A DNA stretch of 64,000 nucleotides from Arthrobacter sp. ISL-85 (GCF_018613675.1 NZ_JAGGPQ010000004.1:1-64000), one strand, 5' to 3'; numbered from the stretch's first letter, positions 1 to 8,919 are shown. Translations and numbers: made by a program. Notes: generated by a model from the sequence alone, not told the origin.

Positions 1-1126
1 CGTCCATGGTCACGCTGCCGGTCACCACCTTGGCCCGGCAGGTGCCGCACACTCCCCCGGCGCACGCGAACGGCACATCCGGACGCACCCGCAGCGCCGC
101 GTTCAGGATGGACTCCCTGGCATGCGTGGGGCTGGCCACCTCACCCTGCAGTCCGTCCAGCTTGAACGTGATCTTGTACGTCTCCTTGGACTCGTCCACC
201 ACCACGCGACGGCCCGCATGCCCCTCCGGGCGGTCCGGCTTGCCGGACGTGAACAGCTCGAACCGGACGTTCTCCGGCTTCACCCCACGCTCTGCCAAGG
301 TGTCCCGGCACAGCTGCATCAGCTCGAACGGCCCGCACAGGAACCACTCGTCCACATCGTCCGCGTGCAGGGCGGTGCCCAGCAGCTGCTGCAGCTTCTC
401 CGAATCGATCCGGCCGCTCAACAGCGGCGCGATCCGCTGCTCGCGGCTCAGCACGTGGTGGATGGCGAGGCGCTGCGGGTACTTGTCCTTCAGGTCCGCC
501 AACTCCTCCAGGAACATCACGTCCATGGCGGCCTTGTTGGCGTAGATCAGGTCGAACCGGGTGTCCGGGTTGGCGGCCAGCAGCGTCCGGGCGATGGCGA
601 TCACCGGGGTGATGCCGGACCCCGCCGCGATGGCCACGAAGTTCCCCGCCTCCCCCGCCAGGTCCTCCGGGTGGTTCATGGAGTTCATGACGTTCTGCTC
701 CACGTCCTGCCCGTCCCGGCCGTGCTTGGACACGAACGCACCCATGGGGCTCATCACGTCCAGGGTGTCCCCCGCCTTCAGCTCGGCGTTGGCCCACGTG
801 GAGAACAGCCCGCCCAGGTCCTTCTTGATGGCCACGCGGATCTCGCTGGTGCCGTCCGCGAAGCTGCGCGGCTCGGCGCAGATGGAGTAGCTGCGCCGGA
901 TTTCCTTCGGCTCGCCGTCCGCATCCGGCAGCGTGGTGCGCAAGGCCACGTACTGGCCGGGCAGGTAGTCGAACTTGCCGGCGAGCTCCGCCGGCACATG
1001 GAAGCTGACCTCGATGGCATCGTCGGTGAGCCGGCGCACCTCCTTCACGGCCAGGGTATGGAAGGACGGACGACGGCGGCCGGTCACCTCAGCCTCTTCG
1101 GCGGCGGTCTGGCGGACAACAGGCAT
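1..1126 (-). CDS. paaE: Phenylacetyl-CoA 1,2-epoxidase reductase subunit PaaE (3' end outside window)
   Basis: Supplies electrons from NADPH to the PaaA di-iron centre of the cytoplasmic phenylacetyl-CoA epoxidase. About 375 residues are visible; the C-terminus runs off the window. The N-terminal half is a ferredoxin-NADP reductase fold with the flavin-binding motif RRSYSIC near residue 79 and a GSGITPV nucleotide-binding turn. The C-terminal half enters a plant-type 2Fe-2S ferredoxin domain with CAGGVCGTC, giving three of the four cluster cysteines; the fourth should lie just beyond base 1. The ATG at 1126 starts 8 bases after the paaD stop, so it is the last visible gene of the paa operon. 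Assignment is firm. Confidence 0.95.
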   Translation of the reverse strand, partial: MPVVRQTAAEEAEVTGRRRPSFHTLAVKEVRRLTDDAIEVSFHVPAELAGKFDYLPGQYVALRTTLPDADGEPKEIRRSYSICAEPRSFADGTSEIRVAIKKDLGGLFSTWANAELKAGDTLDVMSPMGAFVSKHGRDGQDVEQNVMNSMNHPEDLAGEAGNFVAIAAGSGITPVIAIARTLLAANPDTRFDLIYANKAAMDVMFLEELADLKDKYPQRLAIHHVLSREQRIAPLLSGRIDSEKLQQLLGTALHADDVDEWFLCGPFELMQLCRDTLAERGVKPENVRFELFTSGKPDRPEGHAGRRVVVDESKETYKITFKLDGLQGEVASPTHARESILNAALRVRPDVPFACAGGVCGTCRAKVVTGSVTMD

Positions 1127-1134
1127 GGGGTTCC

Positions 1135-1665
1135 TTACAGGACTTTGAAGTAGTCGAACGGTTCCTTGCAGTCCTGGCACACATACAGCGCCTTGCAGGA
1201 CGTGGATCCGAAGCGGGTGAGTTCCTTGGTGTTGAGGCTGTTGCACTGCGGGCACTTCACGGCCAGGCTCAGCCGGATGGGGCCGGAGTGGCCACCGGCC
1301 CGGGAGTTTCCGCTGGGCGGGGCGATGCCGTACTGCTGCAGCTTCTGCTTGCCGGCCTCGGTCATCCAGTCCGTGGTCCATGCCGGGGCCAGGACCAGGT
1401 CCACGTGCACGTCCTCATAGCCCTCTTTTTTGAAGGCGGTGTAGAGGTCGTCCCGGATGGCGTCCATGGCCGGGCAGCCCGAGTACGTGGGCGTGATGGT
1501 GACGGTGACCTGGTTGTCTGCCACGCGCACGTCCCGCAGGATGCCCAGGTCCGCGATGCTGAGCACCGGGATCTCCGGATCCACCACGGTGGCGGCGACG
1601 TCCCACGCCTTCTGCTTCGGGGTGCGGGTCCGGGTTTCGAAGTCCGAGATGTACACGGCCGTCAC
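1135..1665 (-). CDS. paaD: Phenylacetate pathway protein PaaD (MIP18/SufT-like)
   Basis: 176 residues. Family knowledge: PaaD is a DUF59/MIP18-type protein thought to help mature the Fe-S or di-iron centres of the phenylacetyl-CoA epoxidase. The N-terminal DUF59 region contains DPEIPVLSIADLGILRDV and the TPTYSGCPAMD motif with its conserved cysteine. The C-terminus carries a zinc-ribbon-like CPQC...CQDC pair, typical of PaaD and absent from plain SufT proteins. The start overlaps the paaC stop by four bases, indicating translational coupling. Confidence 0.95.
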   Translation of the reverse strand: MTAVYISDFETRTRTPKQKAWDVAATVVDPEIPVLSIADLGILRDVRVADNQVTVTITPTYSGCPAMDAIRDDLYTAFKKEGYEDVHVDLVLAPAWTTDWMTEAGKQKLQQYGIAPPSGNSRAGGHSGPIRLSLAVKCPQCNSLNTKELTRFGSTSCKALYVCQDCKEPFDYFKVL

Positions 1666-2522
1666 CAGCTGGCGCCGGGATGCTCGCGGGCCAGCACCTG
1701 CATCTCCGCGAGGATGTAGCCCAGGTGCTCCGAGTGCCTGCCCTGCCGGCCGCCGCCCGGGGCTGCGGGCACGTCCGGAACCTCAAGCTCCGCCTCGGTG
1801 AGGACGCCGGCTACCAGGCGGTCAAAGTCTTCCTTCAGGCTGGAAGGCGCGACGGCGGCACCCGCCTCAGCGAGCCTTTGCGTCAGCTCGTCGTCCTGGA
1901 ACAGTTCGTTCACGTACGGCCACATGGTGCGCAGGCCGTGGATCATCCTGGTGCGGGATTCCTCCGTGCCGCCGGCGAGGCGCAGGACCCACTGGGTGCT
2001 GTGGTCCCGGTGGTAGTCCACTTCCTTCACTGCCTTGGCGGCGATGGCGGCAAGGGTGGCGTCCGTGGACTCGGTGAGGCGGCGGTAGAGCTCGTACTGG
2101 TAGTAGCTCACCACGAACTGGCGGGCGATGGTCTCCGCGAAGTCCCCGTTGGGCTGCTCGAACAGCTGGACACTGCGGAACTCGTGCTCGCGGCGGAAGT
2201 AGGCCAGGTCATCCTCGGACTTTGCCGTGCCGTCTTCGTTGAGCATGCCCGCTCCGGCGTAGGTGAGGAAGCTGCGGGCGTGGCCCAGCTGGTCCAGGGC
2301 GATGTTGCCCAGCGCGATGTCCTCCTCCAGCTCGGGGGCACGGGAAATCCAGTGGCCCAGGCGCTGCGCGAGGATCAGGGCGTCATCGCCCAGGCGCAGT
2401 GCGTATTCGGCCACGTCCTCGGACGGCTTGACCAGGCCGGTGCGGACTTCGAGGGCGATGTCCTCGGGGCGGAGCGCGTTGCCGGGGGTGATTCTTGTAG
2501 CGCTTGCGTTGGCTTCGCTCAC
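1662..2522 (-). CDS. paaC: Phenylacetyl-CoA epoxidase structural subunit PaaC
   Basis: 286 residues. PaaC is the catalytically inactive ferritin-like partner that forms a stable heterodimer with PaaA in the epoxidase. The helical ferritin-like pattern is visible with segments such as EDDLAYFRREHEFR and KEVDYHRDHSTQWVLRL. The start overlaps the paaB stop by four bases and the end overlaps paaD by four, so it is cotranscribed. A short N-terminal extension (about 20 residues before LRPEDIALEV) is somewhat longer than usual; a later start is possible but no better codon is obvious. Confidence 0.95.
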   Translation of the reverse strand: MSEANASATRITPGNALRPEDIALEVRTGLVKPSEDVAEYALRLGDDALILAQRLGHWISRAPELEEDIALGNIALDQLGHARSFLTYAGAGMLNEDGTAKSEDDLAYFRREHEFRSVQLFEQPNGDFAETIARQFVVSYYQYELYRRLTESTDATLAAIAAKAVKEVDYHRDHSTQWVLRLAGGTEESRTRMIHGLRTMWPYVNELFQDDELTQRLAEAGAAVAPSSLKEDFDRLVAGVLTEAELEVPDVPAAPGGGRQGRHSEHLGYILAEMQVLAREHPGASW

Positions 2523-2914
2523 AGGTGCTTCACCCCTTCACTCTTGGTGTAGTACGTGGCGTGCCGGTAGTCCTTGCCCTGGGGCGACTCGAAGAAGGAG
2601 CCCTTGGAGTCGGGGTCGCTGGCGGCGATGGCGTCCGCCGGGACAACCCAGATGGAGACGCCCTCGTTGCGGCGGGTGTAGAGGTCGCGCGCGTTGCGGA
2701 GGGCCATGGCGGCGTCCGGGGCGTGCAGGGATCCGGCGTGGACATGGCTCAGGCCGCGGCTCGACCGGACGAAGACCTCCCAGAGGCCCCAGGCGCCGCG
2801 GTCGTGGTGCTCCGGCTGGGCTGACTGCTCCAGAGCCGGGGACGCTTTGGGGGCTTCGCGGTTGATCTCTACGGCCCCGCTTGCGGGGGTTTCCGGGTTG
2901 CCGTGCGGGCTCAT
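2519..2914 (-). CDS. paaB: Phenylacetyl-CoA epoxidase subunit PaaB
   Basis: 131 residues; small bridging subunit of the PaaABCE multicomponent oxygenase. The family core starts near residue 41 with [20 protein letters not shown] and continues through [12 protein letters not shown]. The usual PaaB is about 95 residues, so this one carries an N-terminal low-complexity extension of roughly 40 residues, also seen in some actinobacterial relatives as I recall. Its ATG overlaps the paaA stop by four bases, which supports the longer start. Confidence 0.93.
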   Translation of the reverse strand: MSPHGNPETPASGAVEINREAPKASPALEQSAQPEHHDRGAWGLWEVFVRSSRGLSHVHAGSLHAPDAAMALRNARDLYTRRNEGVSIWVVPADAIAASDPDSKGSFFESPQGKDYRHATYYTKSEGVKHL

Positions 2915-3906
2915 GCTGCGTATTCCTTCTGCTGCTTTGCTGACTGTTTTGCTGCGTAAGCCGCCGCTGCCTCCCGGACCCAGGCGCCGTCGTCGTGCGC
3001 TGCCCTCCGCCGCTCAAGGCGCTGGGCGTTACAGGGACCGCGGCCGGCCAGGACTTCCTGGAACTCGTGCCAGTCCAGCGGGCCGTGCTCCCACTTCCTG
3101 GTGTCCTCGTTGAAGCGGATCTGGTCATCCGGGAGGGTGAGGCCCAGCACCCGGACCTGCTCCACCATCATGCCGACGAACCGGCTGCGGAGCTCGTCAT
3201 TGCTGAACCGCTTGATGTTCCAGGCCATGGACTGCTTGGAGTTGGGCGAATCATCATCCGGCGGCCCGAACATCATCAGGGCAGGGGCGTACCAGCGGTT
3301 CACGGCGTCCTGGGCCATCTGCTTCTGCGCGGGGGTGCCGTTGGAAAGTTCAAGGAGGATCTCGAAGCCCTGGCGCTGGTGGAAGGACTCTTCCTTGCAG
3401 ACGCGCACCATGGCCCGGCCATAGGGACCGTACGACGCGCGGCACAGCGGGACCTGGTTGCAGATGGCTGCGCCGTCCACCAGCCAGCCAATGGCACCCA
3501 TGTCCGCCCAGGTGAGCGCCGGGTAGTTGAAGATGCTGGAGTAGCGGGCCTTGCCGGCGATGAGGTCGTCCATCATCTTGTCCCGGCTCTGGCCCAGGGT
3601 CTCTGCAGCACTGTAGAGGTAGAGCCCGTGGCCGGCCTCGTCCTGGACCTTGGCCATGAGGATGGCCTTGCGCTTCAGGCTCGGGGCGCGGGAGATCCAG
3701 TTGGCCTCCGGCTGCATGCCGATGATCTCGGAGTGCGCGTGCTGGGAAACCTGGCGCAGCAGGGTCCTGCGGTAAGCCGCCGGCATCCAGTAGCGGGGCT
3801 CGATCCGGGAGTCCTCGGCGATGATCCGGTCGAAGTGGGCCTGGCCTGCGGCGTCCTCTTCCGGGGTTAGCTCAGCCGGCACTGACTGCAAGTTCTGCGC
3901 TGCCAT
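2911..3906 (-). CDS. paaA: Phenylacetyl-CoA epoxidase catalytic subunit PaaA
   Basis: 331 residues; di-iron oxygenase subunit that epoxidises the ring of phenylacetyl-CoA, the committed step of aerobic phenylacetate catabolism. Iron-ligand motifs are visible as [13 protein letters not shown] and [16 protein letters not shown]. The ATG at 3906 is preceded on the minus strand by AGGAG at a 6-base spacing. First gene of paaABCDE; a PaaR-like operator lies about 40-60 bases upstream. Lower genes of the pathway (paaG, paaZ, paaK) are not in the window. Confidence 0.97.
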   Translation of the reverse strand: MAAQNLQSVPAELTPEEDAAGQAHFDRIIAEDSRIEPRYWMPAAYRRTLLRQVSQHAHSEIIGMQPEANWISRAPSLKRKAILMAKVQDEAGHGLYLYSAAETLGQSRDKMMDDLIAGKARYSSIFNYPALTWADMGAIGWLVDGAAICNQVPLCRASYGPYGRAMVRVCKEESFHQRQGFEILLELSNGTPAQKQMAQDAVNRWYAPALMMFGPPDDDSPNSKQSMAWNIKRFSNDELRSRFVGMMVEQVRVLGLTLPDDQIRFNEDTRKWEHGPLDWHEFQEVLAGRGPCNAQRLERRRAAHDDGAWVREAAAAYAAKQSAKQQKEYAA

Positions 3907-3946
3907 GGTTGCTCCTATGCAAAGACCTGTCGGGCGTCTCGGAATT

Positions 3947-3968
3947 ATTTACCGACCGTTCGTTCAGG
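3947..3968 (-). promoter_or_regulatory. Candidate PaaR (TetR-type) operator upstream of paaA
   Basis: On the plus strand this segment reads TTT-ACCG-AC-CG-TT-CGTT-C-AGG. It matches the corynebacterial PaaR operator as I recall it (ACCG-N2-CG-N2-CGGT core) with one mismatch in the right arm. It lies 41 bases upstream of the paaA ATG, where a repressor released by phenylacetyl-CoA would block transcription. No paaR gene is in the window; the assignment rests on the motif and its position. Confidence 0.6.
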
Positions 3969-4012
3969 ATATGCGGGAGCCTGCGGGGGCGTCAAGCGTG
4001 GTGCCCCCTCTC

Positions 4013-4133
4013 CCAACGCCCGCTCACCTCCTGCAGCCTTCCCCCCAACGCCCGCTCACCTCCTGCAGCCTTCCCGCCAACGCCCGCTCACCTCCTGCAG
4101 CCTTCCCACCAACGCCCGCTCACGTCCTGCGGA
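4013..4133. repeat. Tandem repeat, 4 copies with exact 32-bp period
   Basis: The core AACGCCCGCTCACCT starts at 4015, 4047, 4079 and 4111, exactly 32 bases apart. The first three copies continue with CCTGCAGCCTTCC and the fourth is degenerate at its end. It lies in the 494-base gap between paaA (3906) and the secreted-protein gene (4401). The reverse complement of the same core, GTGAGCGGGCGTT, recurs with the same 32-bp period inside the E2 gene at 47042-47118. There are no unique spacers and no cas genes, so this is not a CRISPR array. Confidence 0.9.
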
Positions 4134-4400
4134 AGGTGCGTGCCGCCGTCGTGCATTTCTGCAACTCTGGCCTGCCACATATCCCAGGCATATACTGTCC
4201 CCGCCTTATTCGGCCCAAATGACAGCGAGAATTCCGTGGTCCGGCGTTTCGACGCCGGCGACAGGCGCAGCGCAGGCGTGCAGCTTTCCCGATCGACAGA
4301 AACCGGCCCACCGGCGCAGAACCCGGACGGTGCCGAGGCCTCCCTGGACCGGGCCGTCACGGTGCCGGGAATCTGACGGCGGCCTGGAAGATGGATGGTC

Positions 4401-5420
4401 ATGAGACGGTTCCTGGCACTGGTAATTGCTGTTGCGTTGTCCTTGGCCGTCCCGCCTGCACTGGGTTCCAGTCCTGCACGTGCTGCGGCCGGACCGTGCA
4501 TGGGCGCACCTGCCGCGGACAGCACCGTCTACGCGGAGAGCCGACAGTTCGTGGATACCCAGTCGTGGTGGATGCCGGGCACCGGCCAGGCCGACACCCC
4601 TATCACCAACACCGGCCATGTCCACCTGGGGGCGTGCATTCCCGAACGCGAAACGATCAGTTCGGGCAACCTCACCGTGAATGTGCGGGTGGTCCTGCAC
4701 GACAATCCCGGCCAGGCCAATTACGTCTCAATGGTGTTCATAACCTCCGACGCCGAAACCGCCGTCCAGAAGTGCTACCTGCGGGCTGCTGCAGCGAATT
4801 TCACCTGCCCCGGCCCGTCCAGCACGGGCAAAGGCGACTTCGTGTGTACCGGAACCTGCGAGCGCTGGCTGACGTTCTCCCGCCCCATATCGGCGTTCAA
4901 ACATTCTGGCCTGCAGGAGGTCCATTTTCGCGCGTTTGTCCCGGAACCGGGCGGCAACGAAATGAGGGCGAGCTTCAACTGGCAGGCTCACATCCAAAAC
5001 GGAAAGTCCCAGTCCGACGCCTCACGGTACCCGTTCCTGCGTGGCAAGGGCTGGTACACCCACGCCGCGTACTGTGAGGCGTCCGTCCGTAGCGTTCCCC
5101 TTCCCGATGGTCCGGTGTCAGGCATCTGGACCCCGGCCGTGGGCCTGACCACCCACCCCGATGCCTCACTCCCGGCCACCCACTCATTCATCTCGATCGA
5201 CGCCGATTTCCATGCCGTTCCGCCAAACCCCGGAAGGGTCCTTTGGGACGCTGCAGGCCCCTACGGGTCCGCGCCCTTCGGGTCCGCGCCCATCTCGATC
5301 GACACCCGGACCCTGGCCAACGGCGTCCACAAACTGCACCTGCGGACGTCATGCCGGGACAACAAACTGGGTTCCACAAACTCCGGGGTAACGGTGGTCC
5401 CGTTCATTGTCGCCAACTGA
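4401..5420 (+). CDS. Secreted protein of unknown function
   Basis: About 339 residues from the ATG at 4401; an ATG at 4395 is also possible. GGAAG at 4386-4390 fits either start (spacing 10 or 4). A Sec signal peptide is clear: MRRF, a hydrophobic stretch ALVIAVALSLAVPPALG, then an Ala-rich cleavage region ending in ARAAA. The mature part is rich in Cys, Trp and Gly, with paired cysteines (for example in GPCMGAPA, CTGTCERW and RTSCRDNK) suggesting disulfides, and no transmembrane helix. I do not recognise the family. It is monocistronic and convergent with the YbdK-type gene. Confidence 0.8.
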   Translation: MRRFLALVIAVALSLAVPPALGSSPARAAAGPCMGAPAADSTVYAESRQFVDTQSWWMPGTGQADTPITNTGHVHLGACIPERETISSGNLTVNVRVVLHDNPGQANYVSMVFITSDAETAVQKCYLRAAAANFTCPGPSSTGKGDFVCTGTCERWLTFSRPISAFKHSGLQEVHFRAFVPEPGGNEMRASFNWQAHIQNGKSQSDASRYPFLRGKGWYTHAAYCEASVRSVPLPDGPVSGIWTPAVGLTTHPDASLPATHSFISIDADFHAVPPNPGRVLWDAAGPYGSAPFGSAPISIDTRTLANGVHKLHLRTSCRDNKLGSTNSGVTVVPFIVAN

Positions 5421-5445
5421 CTGGCGTTAGCCCTGCACTGGACCA

Positions 5446-6675
5446 TCAACCCTGGCCGGGGCGGAGGGCGGACGGCCGCGCCTTGCCGCGGGGTTTCCGT
5501 CCCGTCGGCTTTGCGCTGCCATGGGTACGTTCGACGGCGTCAAGCACCACAGCGGACAGGCTCTGGCTGTCCATCATCACCTGGCGCTGCCGACGGGCCC
5601 CGGAGCCGAACGCGATGATCCGCGCCAACTCGGCGGTCACCTGCTCCTCGTCGCCCATGGCGGCCAGGACCGGGCGCACGTGGGCCAGCAAGGCCTGCAC
5701 GGCTTCGGTGGCCGGGCAAGGGGTGTTGGTGAGAGGGTCCAGGAGCGAGCCTTCCACTCCTGACTGGCTGGCCTGCCAGGCAGCGAGGCGGAGTTCCGGG
5801 GCGGACACCTGCGGCGCCGGGACGCGGTCCGCCCATTCCTGCGCACCCCGTTCAACGAGGGCCCGGACAATGGCAGCGATCGCTGCGGCGTGAGCGGACT
5901 CCATGCAGACGTCGGCGATGCGCACCTCCACGGTGGGATGGGTGCGGGAGAGGCGGGCGTCAAAGTACACCATGCCCTCGTCGAGGAGTACACCGGTGGC
6001 CAACAGCGAGCCGACGTGGGCGCGGTAGGCCCGTTCGGACCCGAACAGTTCGGTGGGTCCGGAGGTGGGCCATCTGCTCCATGCCTGATAGCGGAAACTG
6101 GCGTAGCCGCTGTCCGCGCCCTGCCAGAACGGGGAATTGGCGCTCAGGGCCAGGAGTACGGGAAGCCAGACCCGGATCCGGTTCAGGGCGCCCACCCCTT
6201 CATCTCCAGACTCCACCCGGACATGGACGTGGAAGCCACAGGTGAGCTGCTCCTTGAGGGTCAGCCCGAACCGGGTTGCCATGTGCAGATACCGGGGACT
6301 TGGCACAAGCGTGGAGGCAACGGGCAGCGGACTGGTGGCCAGCGCCACCGCCCGCGCTCCCACGGACCGGGCCGCATCATCCGCCAGGGACCGGCCGGCA
6401 AGGATGGCACTGGTCAACTCCCCAAGGGTGGAGCAGACAGGGCCAACGGCTTCCAACTGCTCTTCTTTGACCTCCAGCGTCAGGGCCGGGCCGTCGCCAA
6501 CAGAAGGGCGGATATCCGGGGACGGAACCCCGTCCGGGCCGTTCAGTGACAGTTCGGCACGGGGCAGCGTTTGCCCGGTCCCGGGGTCCACGAGCAGGAA
6601 TTCCTCCTCGACACCAAAGGTCCTGGCACGGTGGCCGGTCAGCCCCGCATGTGGCATGTTTCCTGATTTATTCAC
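5446..6675 (-). CDS. Carboxylate-amine ligase, YbdK/glutamate-cysteine ligase type 2 family (copy 1)
   Basis: 409 residues. The GCS2/YbdK family has weak glutamate-cysteine ligase activity in E. coli YbdK; the physiological product in actinobacteria is uncertain because they use mycothiol. Family signatures: TFGVEEEFLLVDPGTG near residue 19, LTCGFHVHVRVES, SANSPFWQGADSGYASFR and HPTVEVRIADVC. A basic C-terminal tail of about 30 residues (PTGRKPRGKARPS) is not part of the fold. A paralogue lies at 56814-57959. Monocistronic, convergent with the secreted-protein gene. Confidence 0.88.
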   Translation of the reverse strand: MNKSGNMPHAGLTGHRARTFGVEEEFLLVDPGTGQTLPRAELSLNGPDGVPSPDIRPSVGDGPALTLEVKEEQLEAVGPVCSTLGELTSAILAGRSLADDAARSVGARAVALATSPLPVASTLVPSPRYLHMATRFGLTLKEQLTCGFHVHVRVESGDEGVGALNRIRVWLPVLLALSANSPFWQGADSGYASFRYQAWSRWPTSGPTELFGSERAYRAHVGSLLATGVLLDEGMVYFDARLSRTHPTVEVRIADVCMESAHAAAIAAIVRALVERGAQEWADRVPAPQVSAPELRLAAWQASQSGVEGSLLDPLTNTPCPATEAVQALLAHVRPVLAAMGDEEQVTAELARIIAFGSGARRQRQVMMDSQSLSAVVLDAVERTHGSAKPTGRKPRGKARPSALRPGQG

Positions 6676-7050
6676 TGCAGTTCCTAAGGCGAAAAGGCAT
6701 GAGCCCCGCCATGGCTTTCAACCGGCTGCCCACAATAAATGAACCGACCGCCTACATGAGCCACGACCAGGCGCCTGTCCCGAAGAAACAAAGACCCTGA
6801 TATGGCCAGAGTACCTACCATCCCGGGCCGCCGGAAGAGGAAGACCCGCCCCCGCCACAATCAAAGGAATGGGCCGGAGCTTCCCACGGCCGGGGAGACT
6901 AGTATTTTTAGTGGGGGCCCCCAACCCCGCCTGTCCGGCTTGACCGGACTTAGGTATTTCCAGATCCCGTGAGACTTTGGGCCTTTGCCGGGTAAGGAAG
7001 TGTTGTACGTCGAGCAAACGGCCGCATGGGGTGGCCCTACGGAGGTCAAG
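6676..7050. other. Intergenic region ybdK-like / GAF-ANTAR
   Basis: 375 bases between divergent genes, so it should hold two promoters. Two perfect palindromic elements are visible: TGGGGGCCCCCA at 6912-6923 and GTCCGG-N5-CCGGAC at 6933-6949. A TTGACC hexamer at 6940-6945 overlaps the second but lacks a clear -10 partner. A 33-codon ORF at 6699-6800 has a poorly placed SD and is not called. Confidence 0.4.
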
Positions 7051-7779
7051 ATGAGCGGCAAGCTGACGAACGCTCAGACGGAAGAGCTGATCGACATGCT
7101 CTTGCTGACCCCTGACATGGACATCTTCCTGCAGCGCCTGGTGGAAGTTGCCGGCATCGAGTTGGACCACACGGCCACGGACGCGCACTGCAGTGTCACC
7201 GTCCTGCGGAGCCGCAAGCCGGTAACCGTGGCCAGCACTGACCCTGAGACGGCTGCCATGGACGAGGTGCAATATGCCTCCCGGCAGGGCCCGTGCATGG
7301 AAGCCGTCGTGAAAAAACAGGTGGTGGAGGTGACGGACTTCCGGACCGAAACCAGGTGGCCCAAATACATCGCCGCCATGTCAGGGAGCCCCATGCGCTC
7401 AGTCCTCGCCGTTCCCATCCCGATAAAGACCGCAGGTGGGGCGGCACTGAACTGCTACAGCCCGCACGTGGGCCCCGTGCCGGAACAAACGCGCAATAAC
7501 CTCGTTGATTTCACCGCCGTGGCGGCACAGGCGGTAACCCTGAGCGTCATGCTGCAAACGCAGGCTGACAAGAGCGCCGACCTGGCCGCCGCCTTGGAAT
7601 CGCGGACCGCGATAGACCTCGCCTCCGGCGTGATGATGGCCCAAACGGGATGCACGCAGCAGGAGGCAGTGGCCATACTCATGAGGGCTTCCAGCAACCG
7701 CAACGAAAAGATGCGGGACGTTGCGCTCTCAATCCTGGCCCGCTTCAACGGCACCGTACCCACCACCCACTTCGAGTAG
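7051..7779 (+). CDS. GAF-ANTAR transcription antitermination regulator (1)
   Basis: 242 residues from the ATG at 7051, chosen because GGAGG at 7041-7045 precedes it; an in-frame start at 6985 lacks one. The N-terminal two thirds is a GAF sensor domain (motifs QGPCMEAVVKKQVVEVTDF and SPMRSVLAVPI). The C-terminal 55 residues form an ANTAR RNA-binding domain (RTAIDLASGVMMAQTGCTQQEA). Family knowledge: ANTAR proteins bind paired hairpins in nascent RNA and block termination. The ligand is unknown. A second gene of the same architecture follows 95 bases downstream. Confidence 0.9.
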   Translation: MSGKLTNAQTEELIDMLLLTPDMDIFLQRLVEVAGIELDHTATDAHCSVTVLRSRKPVTVASTDPETAAMDEVQYASRQGPCMEAVVKKQVVEVTDFRTETRWPKYIAAMSGSPMRSVLAVPIPIKTAGGAALNCYSPHVGPVPEQTRNNLVDFTAVAAQAVTLSVMLQTQADKSADLAAALESRTAIDLASGVMMAQTGCTQQEAVAILMRASSNRNEKMRDVALSILARFNGTVPTTHFE

Positions 7780-7874
7780 CCAGAAAACCCCAGCGTAAGG
7801 CGTTCCCGCAGATGAAACTCCCCCTATCCACCGCAGCCCGGGCCGTAACCCCGGCACCACAGAGGTGAACAGCA

Positions 7875-8591
7875 ATGGATAACTCCCTCCCCCTAACAAA
7901 CGAGTTCGCCGCGCTGGCGGGAGACCTGACTGCTGGTTTCCTCAGTGAGGAGAGCGCCTCCAAAGCGGTGCAGTCTTTGGCCTACGCCCTCAAGGACTCC
8001 GTACCCAACGCAGCAGGGGCGGGTGCATCGCTGATCAACGCCCGCGGACGGCGGGAAAGCGCGGGCGCAACCGATCCCGTGGTGCTGCGGGCGGACAAAC
8101 TGCAGTACGAGCTCGGCCAAGGCCCGTGCCTGAGTGCCTGGGCTGAACAACGCCCCATCATCATCCAGGACACCAGGCAGGAGACCCGCTGGCCGCAATG
8201 GACAGCGGCTGTAGCCGATCTCCCCATCAGGTCTGTCCTGAGCGCGCCCCTGACCACGGAGGGACGACGCATCGGGGCCATCAAGGTCTATTCGCCCTCG
8301 CCTCTGGCTTTCGACGATCACTCGGTCTTCCTGATCGAACGGCTGGCCGTTCCGGCCGCGGTGATGCTGGGCAACGTCCGGGACCGGGAGGCAATGCAGC
8401 GGACGAGCTCCCAACTGGCGGACGCCCTGGCCCACAGGGACGTGATTTCCCGGGCGCAAGGGGTACTTATTGAGAGGAAGCACATCAGCTCAAGCGAAGC
8501 GTTGAACTCAATGTTGTCGGCATCCCGCAAAGAAGAAAAGCCACTCCATGTTGTGGCAAGGGAAATCGTCAGCGGAACGACCAACAAGTAG
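7875..8591 (+). CDS. GAF-ANTAR transcription antitermination regulator (2)
   Basis: 238 residues. GAF domain with QGPCLSAWAEQRPIIIQDT and LPIRSVLSAPLTTEGRRIGAIKVYS, then a C-terminal ANTAR domain (RDVISRAQGVLIERKHISSSEALNSML). AGAGGTGA 8-15 bases upstream of the ATG is a reasonable SD. Same architecture as the preceding gene but clearly diverged, so an old duplication rather than a recent one. The tandem pair and the small downstream gene at 8601 probably share a transcript. Confidence 0.9.
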   Translation: MDNSLPLTNEFAALAGDLTAGFLSEESASKAVQSLAYALKDSVPNAAGAGASLINARGRRESAGATDPVVLRADKLQYELGQGPCLSAWAEQRPIIIQDTRQETRWPQWTAAVADLPIRSVLSAPLTTEGRRIGAIKVYSPSPLAFDDHSVFLIERLAVPAAVMLGNVRDREAMQRTSSQLADALAHRDVISRAQGVLIERKHISSSEALNSMLSASRKEEKPLHVVAREIVSGTTNK

Positions 8592-8600
8592 GAGCCCCCT

Positions 8601-8906
8601 GTGGAGGCCTTCCAAGAGCCTGATGGACAAGCACAAGCAACCCGGGAAGCCATGGAAGAGGCCGGGCTTCCGCTTCATACCGTGTGGATGCGCTACTTCA
8701 GCTTCACCGGCACGGCCGGAGAGTACGAGATCGACGCCTACCTGAATGGGTCACTGCAACTCCCAACCCACGAGCGCGACCTCGTGGCCCATGCCGTCAA
8801 TGAACTCATCAAAGAGCTCCCGCCGCCCCGGATGGCGCCCTACAGCAAAAACGGTAGAAGGCCGGCCCAGGATCTTGACCCATCCCGGGAGGACAACAAC
8901 CGGTAG
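8601..8906 (+). CDS. Small conserved-looking protein of unknown function
   Basis: 101 residues from a GTG at 8601, with GGAG at 8591-8594 overlapping the stop region of the upstream GAF-ANTAR gene. Soluble and rather acidic at the N-terminus; the central stretch VWMRYFSFTGTAGEYEIDAYLNG looks like a beta-hairpin, followed by an amphipathic helix (RDLVAHAVNELIKEL). I do not recognise the family. Its tight linkage suggests it belongs to the GAF-ANTAR operon. Confidence 0.65.
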   Translation: MEAFQEPDGQAQATREAMEEAGLPLHTVWMRYFSFTGTAGEYEIDAYLNGSLQLPTHERDLVAHAVNELIKELPPPRMAPYSKNGRRPAQDLDPSREDNNR

Positions 8907-8919
8907 GAGGACCCACACC

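Larger units (their letters stand above)
3907..4400. other. Intergenic region paaA / secreted protein
   Basis: Between the divergent paaA and the plus-strand secreted-protein gene. It holds the PaaR-like site (3947-3968) and the 32-bp tandem array (4013-4133). A TATACT hexamer at about 4192-4197 could be a -10 element for the plus-strand gene, but no good -35 is at the proper distance. No convincing small ORF was found. Confidence 0.5.

Noticed and set aside
4013..4133. CRISPR array
   Set aside because: The 32-bp units abut directly with no unique spacers and no cas genes are present.
6699..6800. 33-codon ORF before the GAF-ANTAR gene
   Set aside because: The SD is only one base from the start and the peptide shows no feature; not supportable.
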